Assembly: GCA_030692045.1 (NCBI GenBank)
Contig: JAUYCX010000045.1
Coordinates: 1 to 64,000, forward strand
Direction: 5' to 3'
Source of the DNA: Candidatus Omnitrophota bacterium
Lineage (GTDB): Bacteria > Omnitrophota > Gorgyraeia > JAUYCX01
Length of the DNA: 64,000 nucleotides
In this document: piece by piece, positions 24,560 through 32,941 of the stretch
Numbering within the stretch: the stretch's first letter is position 1
Layout of the letters: every line of letters starts with the position of its first letter
Program-made: the position numbers and the translations under genes
Notes under the pieces: generated by a model
Databases searched by the model: none
What the model was told of the DNA's origin: nothing
What the model saw: only the letters and a program-made list of their open reading frames with translations

Positions 24560-26008
24560 TTATGGCTTTTTAATATTTTCCTTATCCACCGCGCAACTAA
24601 TGCGAAAATCTGTTATTTCGGTCTGCTTAATCTTACGTTTACTGGCATATTTAACTTCCACATTTTTAAAGTAAGGAGATTTCTCTAAGATGCTCTGAAA
24701 ATTAAACACATCAGACATTGCCAAAGAAATCCCCTGTAAGGTTATAAATTCATTTTCCTCAAAACTAAATATGCTCAAAGACAGCCCCTCTGGAATAAGA
24801 TTGTACAACTCATAAATCACATCAATGCTCGAACCGCGCGGGTTTAATCTTTCCTTTACCAAGGATAATTTCTTAATGGTTGCTTCGGTCTTTTTTGCTT
24901 TAGGGCTGATTTCTTTTAAGTTAGAGTCGAGTTTTTTAATATACGTATCCTTTTTATAAATTTTGGTAGCTAATATACCGGCAGATAAAATTAGCGATAA
25001 AAATAAAAGTATGGCTAATGATATCAATTCCTTTATTTTACTTTTGTGTTCCTGCTCTTTTTTTAACTCCGCTGGTAATAGATTGATTTTATTTTTTGTC
25101 TCGAGCAAAACCAGTCCTAAAATTGATGTGCTAGAGCATGCGCTTTGGCTTAAAGCTAGAGGGACAATTAGTTCTTTTTCCAATTCAACCTCTGTTAATG
25201 GATTTATTGCTTCAACCTCGTAAGGAAACTCAAGCCTTAGCTTATCCATTAAAGACTTGGACTCTTGTGCAGACGTTGTAATCACAATCTTAGATATCTG
25301 AGAAATTATTTGTTCCTTTTGTAAGGTAGAAAAAGTTTTACGAAGCTCTTCTATTAAAATTTCTAATTTTTCTAGTTTAATGTCCGCCTTGCCAAAGGAA
25401 ATAGAACGGGTAAAAAGCACGTTTTCTTTGTGATAAAAACAGATGTCTGTATTTTGTGCGTCAATATCAAGGAGAACCACCGGCTTAATTTCTTGAAAAT
25501 TTTTTCTATACATAAAATTCTGATACCAATTGCACACTCCCTGAGAGCTTAATGTAAAAAGATTAACCTTTAAATTTAGAGAAGAAGTAATTTTAAGATA
25601 CCTGTTAATCACCTCTTTCTGGCAGATAACCAATAAAACCTGAGAATAACCTAAGGTGTCTCTATCAACAATTAAATAATCTGCAACAATTTCTTCACGA
25701 GGGTAAGGAATTTGCTTAGAAATTTGAAGCTCGACCATTTTTTCAATTTCTTGATTGTTCGAAGACGGAAGCCTTACTGTGCGAAGAGTCAATAGCTGTC
25801 TGGGTAAAGCTAAAATAATCGAAGACGCCTTTATCTTTAAGGAAGAAAGCATCTCTCTAAGTGATTTTGTAATATCGTCTGGAGAACTTGAAGTAAGGGT
25901 CTCCACCATTAACTTCTTAATTATTCTGCCTTGAGAATTAGGCTGTGATTGAGCTAATTTTATATGGGTTGAGGTAATCTCTAAGGCAGTAATTAACTTG
26001 TTTAACAT
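24560..26008 (-). CDS. PilM/PilN fusion or GspL-like platform protein
   Basis: From the chosen start the protein is 482 residues. The first 300 or so resemble the actin-like PilM/GspL cytoplasmic domain (MLNKLITALEITSTHIKLAQ, VDRDTLGYSQVLLVICQKEV). One membrane helix follows near residue 325-345 (ELISLAILLFLSLILSAGIL), then a PilN/GspL-type periplasmic part with coiled coil and ferredoxin-like fold. The frame extends to 26056, but GAGG lies before the ATG at 26008, homologs start there, and it sits one base past the gspK stop. PilM and PilN are usually separate, so the fused form is GspL-like. Confidence 0.88.
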   Translation of the reverse strand: MLNKLITALEITSTHIKLAQSQPNSQGRIIKKLMVETLTSSSPDDITKSLREMLSSLKIKASSIILALPRQLLTLRTVRLPSSNNQEIEKMVELQISKQIPYPREEIVADYLIVDRDTLGYSQVLLVICQKEVINRYLKITSSLNLKVNLFTLSSQGVCNWYQNFMYRKNFQEIKPVVLLDIDAQNTDICFYHKENVLFTRSISFGKADIKLEKLEILIEELRKTFSTLQKEQIISQISKIVITTSAQESKSLMDKLRLEFPYEVEAINPLTEVELEKELIVPLALSQSACSSTSILGLVLLETKNKINLLPAELKKEQEHKSKIKELISLAILLFLSLILSAGILATKIYKKDTYIKKLDSNLKEISPKAKKTEATIKKLSLVKERLNPRGSSIDVIYELYNLIPEGLSLSIFSFEENEFITLQGISLAMSDVFNFQSILEKSPYFKNVEVKYASKRKIKQTEITDFRISCAVDKENIKKP

Positions 26009-26009
26009 T

Positions 26010-27080
26010 TTAATCCTCATGCCAAAAAAGAGGAAAAGGATTTCCCCGTTCAACAATTGCTAAGATTTGGCTTTTAATTTTCTTGTCTTTAAAAGTAGCC
26101 TGCGCATTAACCCTAAAGTAATTGGATTGAGCAATAAAGAAGTTGCTGTTTCTTAAATTGGCAAATAAAGTTGTTTCGGGCTGATTTAAATTTAATCTTC
26201 TTTCACTTTCAGGATTATTCAATTCCACAAAACGGTCATCAGCAGTTGCTATTATATTATCATTGCCTTTGCGATAGTCAATTATCTTTTGGGCGAGATT
26301 ATCAGCGTCAGTCTTATCCACATTAGCCCAGGAATTGGCTAAAGCAAACAAAACTGGCTCTTCTACAGTATTGACATTAACCTGCAAGAAATTTATTTGT
26401 TTAGGAAAAATGGTGATATAATTCTTTATTTTTTGAAAAATCTCTTTATTTACTCCTCTAACCAACAAAAGCTCTTCTAAGCTTTGAAAATTAGTATTTT
26501 GACAATGGTAACTGGATTCCAGTGCCGTATAATAACTATCCTCAGCGCCATAGCCAGCATCTGTCGTAACTGAATCGCTATCTCGCCAATCTGCAACTGA
26601 AGCAGATATAGTTTCTGCGGCCTCTCTATCAATTTCAAAAAACAACATTAGATTAAGCAAGGCTTTATAATTCTGTGCATTTATGGCATTTAAATTAAGC
26701 CTTCTTTCTTCATCCTCTAAGCCATAAATTATGCGAGGCTGATTATTTTCATCTTGAACTAAAGCATAACCAATTGTAAAAGAACCATCCGGCTGTGCTA
26801 TTTCTTTAAAAATATTTTCAGGACTTTCCTGCTCTTTAAGACTTACGCCGCATTGGTATATTGAATCGAATTCTCTGGCTTGATTATCTTGGCTATCCTT
26901 TTCCAGACGCGCAACTGCAAATACTATCCCTGCTTTTGCCACGAAATAACTTTTTAACTTATCCACGCTGTAGCGAGTTAAAAGTAAATCCATATTGACA
27001 CTGCGCCCCATGCTTAAAGCAAATAAGGTCAAAATTACCAAAATCCAAAGTGTAACTATCAGAATTACTCCTTTATTCAT
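26010..27080 (-). CDS. GspK-like minor pseudopilin
   Basis: The 356-residue protein has a short N-terminus and a hydrophobic helix (MNKGVILIVTLWILVILTLF). A large domain follows, containing a helix-hairpin-helix-like SAM-fold insertion: LNLNAINAQNYKALLNLML, VADWRDSDSVTTDAGYGAED and a second LEELLLVRGV segment. This matches GspK (T2SK), the pseudopilus tip protein. It lies between the GspJ-like and GspL-like genes as in classical type II operons. Confidence 0.9.
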   Translation of the reverse strand: MNKGVILIVTLWILVILTLFALSMGRSVNMDLLLTRYSVDKLKSYFVAKAGIVFAVARLEKDSQDNQAREFDSIYQCGVSLKEQESPENIFKEIAQPDGSFTIGYALVQDENNQPRIIYGLEDEERRLNLNAINAQNYKALLNLMLFFEIDREAAETISASVADWRDSDSVTTDAGYGAEDSYYTALESSYHCQNTNFQSLEELLLVRGVNKEIFQKIKNYITIFPKQINFLQVNVNTVEEPVLFALANSWANVDKTDADNLAQKIIDYRKGNDNIIATADDRFVELNNPESERRLNLNQPETTLFANLRNSNFFIAQSNYFRVNAQATFKDKKIKSQILAIVERGNPFPLFWHED

Positions 27081-27081
27081 C

Positions 27082-27801
27082 TTATTCTGACTGTAGCATT
27101 GTGCCTGTGGGTATAAAAATAATTTTAGTAAATGTTTTTTCCTGTTTTAAATTTTTAGGATTCAATAAAGTCAAGTTTACTTTTATGATTTTAGGAATTT
27201 GATTTTGGCTTTCCCAATTATCCTTCCAGACCAATGTTTCTAAAGATTCTGAATCTGTTGTCTTATAGGCATAACTAAACTTAAGGCCTGAGTCTTTGAC
27301 GAGCGAAGTCAAGTTACGATTTTCAACCGTAGCTACTAAACTGCTTAAGAAATCCTGCTCTTTTCTCTTTAAAGAAAAAAGGCTTTCTGCACTCTGTTTA
27401 TAATTATCGATAATCTTATCAGGCATTGCGCCTCTTTTACCAATAACAATTTTATGAATCTTGCCAAAATCCGGTTTTTCTAAGAAGTAGCTAACTCTCT
27501 TTAAGCCAGAATCTGTGGCAATGAGAAAAGATATCTTATCCGTCTCTGCCTTAAATAGTTTTAAATCAGGATAATTTAGGGAAAAATCAAAAAATGCCGC
27601 ATTCTTAAGCGACTGTGAAATATCATCTAAACACCACTTTGCCTCAAAATAAATCCTATTGGCATCCTTTGAACGCCTCCAAGCTAAACTGGCAGCGCTA
27701 AAGATGGAATAAAGGCTTAAGGCAATAATCGAGAAAATCAACAATCCCATCATTACTTCAATAAATGTAAAGCCTTTGAAGTAATTACTCGCCTTCTTCA
27801 T
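27082..27801 (-). CDS. GspJ-like minor pseudopilin
   Basis: The 239-residue protein has a class III signal MKKASNYFKG before FTFIEVMMGLLIFSII, with cleavage after G10 and E at +5. The globular part has a long beta domain (LDDISQSLKNAAFFDFS, LKVNLTLLNPKN). The order J-K-L on the strand supports GspJ. It overlaps gspI by 17 bp. Confidence 0.85.
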   Translation of the reverse strand: MKKASNYFKGFTFIEVMMGLLIFSIIALSLYSIFSAASLAWRRSKDANRIYFEAKWCLDDISQSLKNAAFFDFSLNYPDLKLFKAETDKISFLIATDSGLKRVSYFLEKPDFGKIHKIVIGKRGAMPDKIIDNYKQSAESLFSLKRKEQDFLSSLVATVENRNLTSLVKDSGLKFSYAYKTTDSESLETLVWKDNWESQNQIPKIIKVNLTLLNPKNLKQEKTFTKIIFIPTGTMLQSE

Positions 27802-28210
27802 TTTTCTTATTTCTCAAATACGTAGCAACTGAAATGCTTCTGTCTTTCTTCTGTGCAGGCCAAGAAACACTCGCCGCTACCTGATTTAAAAAACCGACTT
27901 CTCCATCTTCTTTTAAATTCTGCGAATTTAATTTAAACTTAAAACTTTCATAGGGCGGCTTAAAGTTCTCTTCTAAATGCAAATCATCGTCAATCTCAAC
28001 CTGGCTTTCTAATAGACTAAAGTTGCTCTCAAGAAGTTGCCCGGCCTCAATATAATAAACAGCGACCTTGCCAGCCTGAAGGCTGGTTAAAAATGAGCGC
28101 ACAAAAAAGGTTAAACAAGTGGAAAGTATGACAATGGTCAAAAGTGCCTCAATCAATAAAAATGATCGCTCTCTCTTAAGTTTTGAAGTCCAAAATATCA
28201 ACATAGCCAA
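27785..28210 (-). CDS. GspI-like minor pseudopilin
   Basis: The 141-residue protein has a prepilin-type start: KLKRERS before FLLIEALLTIVILSTCL, with Ser instead of Gly at the -1 position and the conserved Glu at +5. The remainder is a small domain without clear motifs. Its position between gspH- and gspJ-like genes supports GspI. It overlaps the gspH-like gene by 35 bp; ATGs at 28210 and 28204 are both possible starts. Confidence 0.78.
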   Translation of the reverse strand: MAMLIFWTSKLKRERSFLLIEALLTIVILSTCLTFFVRSFLTSLQAGKVAVYYIEAGQLLESNFSLLESQVEIDDDLHLEENFKPPYESFKFKLNSQNLKEDGEVGFLNQVAASVSWPAQKKDRSISVATYLRNKKNEEGE

Positions 28211-28670
28211 TTTGCCCTTCGGTTGAAACTGTAACGGTTTTATTGTTTTTATTTTTAAGATAAATACTTATGCCATCAATTTTGCCATCAGGATAAAAAT
28301 TAACAAGCTCAGACTCAGATTCAATTTCAATATCTTTGGGCAAAATAAGACTTTTGCCGAGTCTTGAGGAAACTGCTTCAAATGTGTTGGGAGCTCCTTC
28401 CAATTGTTTTGTTAACCAACAGCGCTTTTCTCTTAAATCAAAATTTAATCTATAGATTCTACGTTCTAAAACTGAATGTGCCTGGGCATAACGCATCAAA
28501 AGGGCAAGGTTATTGGCAGAATTATCTAGTTCTAAATTAAGATATGTTTTTCGAAAGGAAGGAATAGCAATTCCGGCAATAATACTTAAGATAATCACAA
28601 CTAACAATAATTCAACAAGGGTATAGCTATTCTTTTTCGTGGGAAGAAGCCTCCTCCCAGTTGGTAACAT
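28176..28670 (-). CDS. GspH-like minor pseudopilin
   Basis: From the ATG at 28670 the protein is 164 residues. It has a leader MLPTGRRLLPTKKNS before YTLVELLLVVIILSIIAG, then LALLMRYAQAHSVLERRIYR and a beta domain, typical of GspH/FimT. The frame opens at 28703. The 28670 start overlaps gspG by 44 bp. A very strong GGAGGAGG lies further in, but no ATG, GTG or TTG follows it at a suitable distance, only ACG 9 nt on. The residue before the cleavage site is Ser rather than Gly. Confidence 0.8.
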   Translation of the reverse strand: MLPTGRRLLPTKKNSYTLVELLLVVIILSIIAGIAIPSFRKTYLNLELDNSANNLALLMRYAQAHSVLERRIYRLNFDLREKRCWLTKQLEGAPNTFEAVSSRLGKSLILPKDIEIESESELVNFYPDGKIDGISIYLKNKNNKTVTVSTEGQIGYVDILDFKT

Positions 28671-29076
28671 CGTCTCCGCCGCCCTCGACACCGTCAGGAC
28701 CAAAAGAAAATAAATCGTAATCCTCTTTATTATGTACGCCTGGACTTACATATTTATAGGGCCTACCCCAGGGATCATGAGGAATTTTTCTTTTCTTTAA
28801 ATAAGGCCCATTCCAATTTTCTGGAACTGGCGAAGAGGAAGACTCTGTTATCAAGGCATCTAAACCCTGTTCGGTTGTAGGATAATTGCCATTATCCAAT
28901 TCGTATAAATCCAAGGCAATAGCTAAATTTGCCTCGATATCTGCCTGGGATGCAGCGCGTCTGGCCTGTTCACTTCTTCCAGCAATACGCGGTACAACCA
29001 TAGCTACCAATATGCCAATTATGATTACAACCAGCATCAGCTCAACCAAAGTGAATGCTTGTTTTCTATCACGCAT
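28627..29076 (-). CDS. gspG: Major pseudopilin GspG-like
   Basis: From the chosen ATG the protein is 149 residues: MRDRKQA before FTLVELMLVVIIIGILVAMV, with Ala at -1 where Gly is usual. The body has NGNYPTTEQGLDALI, GPYLKKRKIPHDPWGRPYKY and YDLFSFGPDGVEGGGDD, the GspG hallmarks including the calcium-site region. GGAGGT lies 5 nt before this ATG; the earlier ATG at 29088 would sit inside the SD. It is the main subunit of the pseudopilus. Confidence 0.94.
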   Translation of the reverse strand: MRDRKQAFTLVELMLVVIIIGILVAMVVPRIAGRSEQARRAASQADIEANLAIALDLYELDNGNYPTTEQGLDALITESSSSPVPENWNGPYLKKRKIPHDPWGRPYKYVSPGVHNKEDYDLFSFGPDGVEGGGDDVTNWEEASSHEKE

Positions 29077-29090
29077 CATAACCTCCATTT

Positions 29091-30311
29091 TTAACGCACA
29101 ATCAAATTAATCTGAAATATTGGTAAAAGCATGGCCACAACAATAAAGCCTACAGCTGAACCAATTACCACAATCATTATCGGCTCTAATAGCGAAGTAA
29201 TTATTTTGACGGTTCTGTCCGCTTGGCGTTCATAAGAATCTGCGATTTTAAAAAGCGATTTCTCCAGATTCCCGCCCTCCTCGCCTACTGCTACCATATT
29301 CATTACTACATCTGGAAAAAAAGTGCTATTAACCAAGGCATTGGTAAGGCTTGAACCGTCACTAATATCTTTAAGCATTCTTTCAATATCTCGACGTAAA
29401 ACTTCATTCTCTGCAACCTGCGAGACTACCTCCATAGCTAGAATGATTGTTATGCCATTGGCCAAAAGCGTGCCTAATGTTCTGGCAAAACGTGCAAGCT
29501 CTACCTTCTTGATAAAATCTCCAAAAAAGGGAATTTTAAGCTTAAATTTATCAATTGCAAATTTACCCTCTTTGTTTTTTTGCCTTCTTTTTAATAATGC
29601 AAAAAACAGCGCAATTACAATTATTATTAACCACCAGAATTTAGCAAAAAAACTGCTTGTACCTATCAATATTCTGGTGGGTAAAGGCAATGCCTGTGAT
29701 AATTCCACAAACAAAGAAATCAAGCGCGGCACAACAAAGGTAATCAAAATAAATATTGTTGAAGTTCCTACAATTGCCATAAGCAAAGGATAAGCAAGAC
29801 TTGCGCGTATCTTTGAACGAGTTTCTTCTTCTTGGTCATAAAAATCTGCTAATCTATTTAAGACAACATCCATTGTTCCGCTTACCTCACCCGACTTTAC
29901 CATACTGACATAAACCTGCGAAAAGAATTTCGTATGACGATTAAGGCCTTCGGCTAATGTCCCTCCGTCTCGTACAAAATCTCTGATATCCAAGATTATC
30001 GTCTTTAAATGGAGATTGTGAGTTTGATTGTAGATAATTTCTAAAGCCCTTAAAACTACAATGCCAGAATTGAGTAAATCCGCTAATTGTCGGGTAAAAA
30101 TACTTATGTCAGAGGAAGTAACTTTTTTAAATAAAGAAAAGGAGAGGCCGCCTGAAAGTTTCTTCTCTGGCGGCCTCTCCTCTTTTACCTCAATAGGAAA
30201 ATAACCTAATTTTGAAATTTTATTTAAAGCTAATTCTTTTGTTTCAGCTTCAATTGAGCCCTCTATTAAATCTTTTGGTCCTTTTTTTGCCTTATAATAG
30301 AATTTTGCCAT
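29091..30311 (-). CDS. gspF: GspF-like inner-membrane platform protein
   Basis: The 406-residue protein has two T2SSF domains (about 70-195 and 272-395) separated and ended by membrane helices (LLMAIVGTSTIFILITFVVP; IMIVVIGSAVGFIVVAMLLP). FTRQLADLLNSGIVVLRALE and FARTLGTLLANGITIILAME are the duplicated domain signatures. It anchors the assembly ATPase. A candidate promoter lies just upstream, so F to O may be transcribed separately from gspE. Confidence 0.94.
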   Translation of the reverse strand: MAKFYYKAKKGPKDLIEGSIEAETKELALNKISKLGYFPIEVKEERPPEKKLSGGLSFSLFKKVTSSDISIFTRQLADLLNSGIVVLRALEIIYNQTHNLHLKTIILDIRDFVRDGGTLAEGLNRHTKFFSQVYVSMVKSGEVSGTMDVVLNRLADFYDQEEETRSKIRASLAYPLLMAIVGTSTIFILITFVVPRLISLFVELSQALPLPTRILIGTSSFFAKFWWLIIIVIALFFALLKRRQKNKEGKFAIDKFKLKIPFFGDFIKKVELARFARTLGTLLANGITIILAMEVVSQVAENEVLRRDIERMLKDISDGSSLTNALVNSTFFPDVVMNMVAVGEEGGNLEKSLFKIADSYERQADRTVKIITSLLEPIMIVVIGSAVGFIVVAMLLPIFQINLIVR

Positions 30312-30330
30312 AAATTTTATTATCTTTTTA

Positions 30331-30359
30331 ATTCTAACACAGCAAAAATTCTATTGCAA
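30331..30359 (-). promoter_or_regulatory. Candidate promoter before the gspF-like gene
   Basis: On the minus strand TTGCAA (30359-30354), a 17-nt spacer and TAGAAT (30336-30331) lie in the 135-bp gap after gspE. The start would be about 12-13 nt upstream of the ATG. The boxes are imperfect. Confidence 0.4.
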
Positions 30360-30446
30360 GGTAAATTGGGGGATAAATTCCCTAGCAAAATTTCTCTCAA
30401 TGAATTGAATATAAAAATTATGGAATATAGTTTTAGTAGGCGGGGA

Positions 30447-32150
30447 TTATTCTTCCTGCTGGGTTACTCTAATGACCTCTGAAACAGTAGTTATGCCTTT
30501 GGTTACTTCTTGCCAGCCGTCTTGTCTTAAGGTTCGCATACCCAGAGAAACTGCTTTCTTTTTTATCTGGTTTGCTGGAAGGCGTTGTAAAACCATCTCT
30601 CTAATTGCATCATTGACAACTAAAAATTCATAAATACCGGTCCTGCCTTTATAGCCAGTAAACTTGCAGGCCTCACATCCCTTTCCTTCAAAAATTTCAA
30701 GTTTTGATAAATCCACATCCGCTAAATCAAACTCCTTAAGTATCTCTTCTTTAAATAACTGCTCCTTGACAGGAACCTGAAATTTACATTCTGGACAGAT
30801 TAAACGCACCAGTCTTTGGGCAATAAAGCACTCAACCGAGCTAGAAACTAAATATGGTTCAATACCCATATCCAAAAGCCGAGTTATGGCAGTAGCAGCA
30901 TCATTAGTATGCAGGGTAGAAAAAACCAAATGCCCGGTTAAGGCAACTCTAATTGTAATCTCTGCGGTTTCAAAATCTCTAACCTCTCCAACCATCATTA
31001 TATCCGGGTCGTGGCGTAACATCGAACGTAACCCCTGAGCAAATGTCAAACCAATGCGAGGATAAACTTGAATTTGCGTAATTCCCAGCAATTGATATTC
31101 TATAGGGTCCTCAATAGTAAGTATCTTGTTTTCTGTTTTATTAATTTTAGAAAGGCAAGCATAGAGGGTTGTGGTTTTGCCACTGCCAGTTGGTCCTGTA
31201 ACAAAGATAATTCCGTGTGGTTTTTTAATCAAACTATCCAGAATCTTTAAATCGCCTTGCGAAAGCCCTAAATCTTCTAAGCTATAAAGAATTGCCGAGC
31301 TTAAAAGTCTGATTACCACACTTTCTCCAAAGGGTGTAGGTAGAAAAGAAACCCTAAGGTCCAAATCTACATCGCCTACTTTTACCTTTATACGTCCATC
31401 CTGAGGCAAGCGTTTTTCCGCAATATTTAAACCTGCCATAATTTTTATACGAGAGTTTATGGCTGATTGAAAATGCTTTATTGTAGGAGGAACCTTGGCA
31501 TCATAGAGTATGCCGTCAATTCGGTAGCGCACTCTTAGCTCATCTTCATATGGCTCAATATGAATGTCTGTTGCTCTATCTTTATAGGCTTCCAGCAATA
31601 TCTGATTCACAAATTTTCCTATGGAAGCATCCGTGGCTAAATCTTCAATATCTTCGGTCTTGGGTAAAGCTCTTTCATTTACCCCTTCGCTGTCAATTAT
31701 CTGTTCAATAGTTTCAGCACCCACACCATAATATTTCCTGATTGCCTCTAAGATGTCCTTTTCTCCGGCTAAAACAGCCTTAATCTTCATACCCACCAAA
31801 AGGCCAACCTCGTCAAGCACATGAATATCCAAGGGATTGTTTACGGCGATAGTTAAGGTGTCTTCGGTTAATTTTATGGGCATTAATTTGTAATGGTAGA
31901 CTAATTTGGCTGGAACCTTTTTTATTGCCTCGTGGTCAATTTTAATTTCTTTAAGCTTGACATAATCAATCTCTAATTGCTCTGAAAGAATTGGCCAAAT
32001 TTCCTCTTCTGTGGCAAAACCCAATTTGATTAAGGCAATGCTTAAGAAATCTCCGGTTTTTTTCTGTTCTTTTAAAGCGGTTTCCAGCTCCTCCTTAGAG
32101 ATAATTCCTTTTCCAATAAGCATATCGCCTAATCGAGCTTTCTCTTTCAT
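30447..32150 (-). CDS. gspE: GspE/PilB-like assembly ATPase
   Basis: The 567-residue protein has an N-terminal GSPII_E_N domain (about 1-150) and an ATPase core: Walker A GPTGSGKTTTLY (about 320-331), an Asp box with EDPIEYQ, Walker B MMVGEVRDFETAE and a His box (STLHTND). It also has a C-terminal zinc site, ICPECK and CEACKFTGYKGRTG. It powers pseudopilus assembly. It is the first gene of the minus-strand secretion operon and lies 65 bp downstream of the tmRNA 3' end. Confidence 0.95.
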   Translation of the reverse strand: MKEKARLGDMLIGKGIISKEELETALKEQKKTGDFLSIALIKLGFATEEEIWPILSEQLEIDYVKLKEIKIDHEAIKKVPAKLVYHYKLMPIKLTEDTLTIAVNNPLDIHVLDEVGLLVGMKIKAVLAGEKDILEAIRKYYGVGAETIEQIIDSEGVNERALPKTEDIEDLATDASIGKFVNQILLEAYKDRATDIHIEPYEDELRVRYRIDGILYDAKVPPTIKHFQSAINSRIKIMAGLNIAEKRLPQDGRIKVKVGDVDLDLRVSFLPTPFGESVVIRLLSSAILYSLEDLGLSQGDLKILDSLIKKPHGIIFVTGPTGSGKTTTLYACLSKINKTENKILTIEDPIEYQLLGITQIQVYPRIGLTFAQGLRSMLRHDPDIMMVGEVRDFETAEITIRVALTGHLVFSTLHTNDAATAITRLLDMGIEPYLVSSSVECFIAQRLVRLICPECKFQVPVKEQLFKEEILKEFDLADVDLSKLEIFEGKGCEACKFTGYKGRTGIYEFLVVNDAIREMVLQRLPANQIKKKAVSLGMRTLRQDGWQEVTKGITTVSEVIRVTQQEE

Positions 32151-32214
32151 GGGATTATTCCTAATAAAAAATGTTGTGCTTCATACAAATAAATGGTGAA
32201 CAACGTTTAAACCA

Positions 32215-32633
32215 TGGTGGAGGTGGCGGGATTCGAACCCGCGTCCTTAAATAGTTAGATAAAGCTTCTACATGCTTATTCTGTCTTTTAAATCTTACTG
32301 TTTATTTCTCCGACAGACAGGATACATAAACAGCCAGCCTTTTTGTTTTCGCTAAACCCCTAAAGGCTAATAGAGCTTAACTATCCTGTTTACCCCGCCA
32401 AAGGCGGGGTAATCCGCATTGATTAGCCGCCAGGAGAGACTAATCAAAGGCCCTACCTTATCTTAAGATAGGGGCTGGTGCAAAAACTGGGGCAACAATT
32501 GCCTCAGCCCTTGCTAATAAACGCGTATTTTCTTTTGCGTTTAGTTTTGCCTGGATTTTTTAGCGAGGCCAACCAAGCATTCCTCGGCATGCAACATTTA
32601 CCTAAATTACTTAAGTCGAAACCTTTCACCCCC
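32215..32633 (-). ncRNA. ssrA: tmRNA (SsrA), one-piece form
   Basis: The 5' end GGGGGTGAAAGGTTTCGACT and 3' end GGTTCGAATCCCGCCACCTC-CACCA pair in a tRNA-like acceptor arm (7 bp, one G-T), with CCA encoded. GTTGCATGCCGAGG...TTGGCCTCG near the 5' end matches the conserved tmRNA helix and pseudoknot 1 region. GGGGGTG starts at 32633. The message part most likely resumes at GCA 32550 or 32538 and runs to TAA 32458-32460, giving a 30- or 26-residue tag rich in Ala and Pro that does not end in LAA. tmRNA with SmpB rescues stalled ribosomes. smpB is the next gene upstream. A palindromic element separates the RNA from its promoter. Confidence 0.93.
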
Positions 32634-32635
32634 TT

Positions 32636-32891
32636 CAATGAGCAGATAACTTATGGAATCCGCCGAAGGCGGAGACATAAGTTATAGCGTCTATCATTCT
32701 ACTTGTATATCAGCGTCTGCGAATTGAATCAAGCACTAATTTTACCAAAAAACTTAATAATAAAAATTTGGAATTTAGCCAAATGAAACCACTTTATTTT
32801 GAAACCAGCACTATCAGTAAAATTAGTGCTGGGTCAAATTCAGACTTATAACTTAGCTTCGCTAACGCTCGCTAAGTTATGTCTTCATTTG
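32636..32891. mobile_element. 256-bp composite palindromic element inserted at the tmRNA 5' end
   Basis: It is bounded by a 15-bp direct repeat, ACCTTTCACCCCCTT, at 32621-32635 and 32892-32906. The ends are imperfect inverted repeats (CAATGAGCAGATAAC and, reversed, CAAATGAAGACATAAC). Left hairpin: ATAACTTATG...CATAAGTTAT around CCGCCGAAGGCGG. Centre: AGCACTAATTTT...AAAATTAGTGCT. Right hairpin: ATAACTTAGC...GCTAAGTTAT. It encodes no protein. It resembles a REPIN or MITE. The same architecture is found at 61860-62109. Confidence 0.85.
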
Positions 32892-32940
32892 ACCTTTCAC
32901 CCCCTTTATAAATTATACACGAAAGTTTAAGGTTTTTCAA
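32892..32940 (-). promoter_or_regulatory. tmRNA promoter, followed by a duplicate tmRNA 5' end
   Basis: On the minus strand TTGAAA (32940-32935), a 17-nt spacer and TATAAT (32917-32912) are followed 7 nt later by GGGGGTGAAAGGT (from 32904), identical to the first 13 nt of mature tmRNA. The -35 box begins right after the smpB stop codon. This is a textbook start for tmRNA, yet the real RNA body begins 271 bp downstream because of the element insertion. Confidence 0.8.
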
Positions 32941-32941
32941 C

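Noticed and set aside
29323-29793. 156-codon plus-strand frame inside gspF
   Set aside because: It is antisense to conserved GspF helices, and its hydrophobic stretches mirror membrane codons on the real strand.
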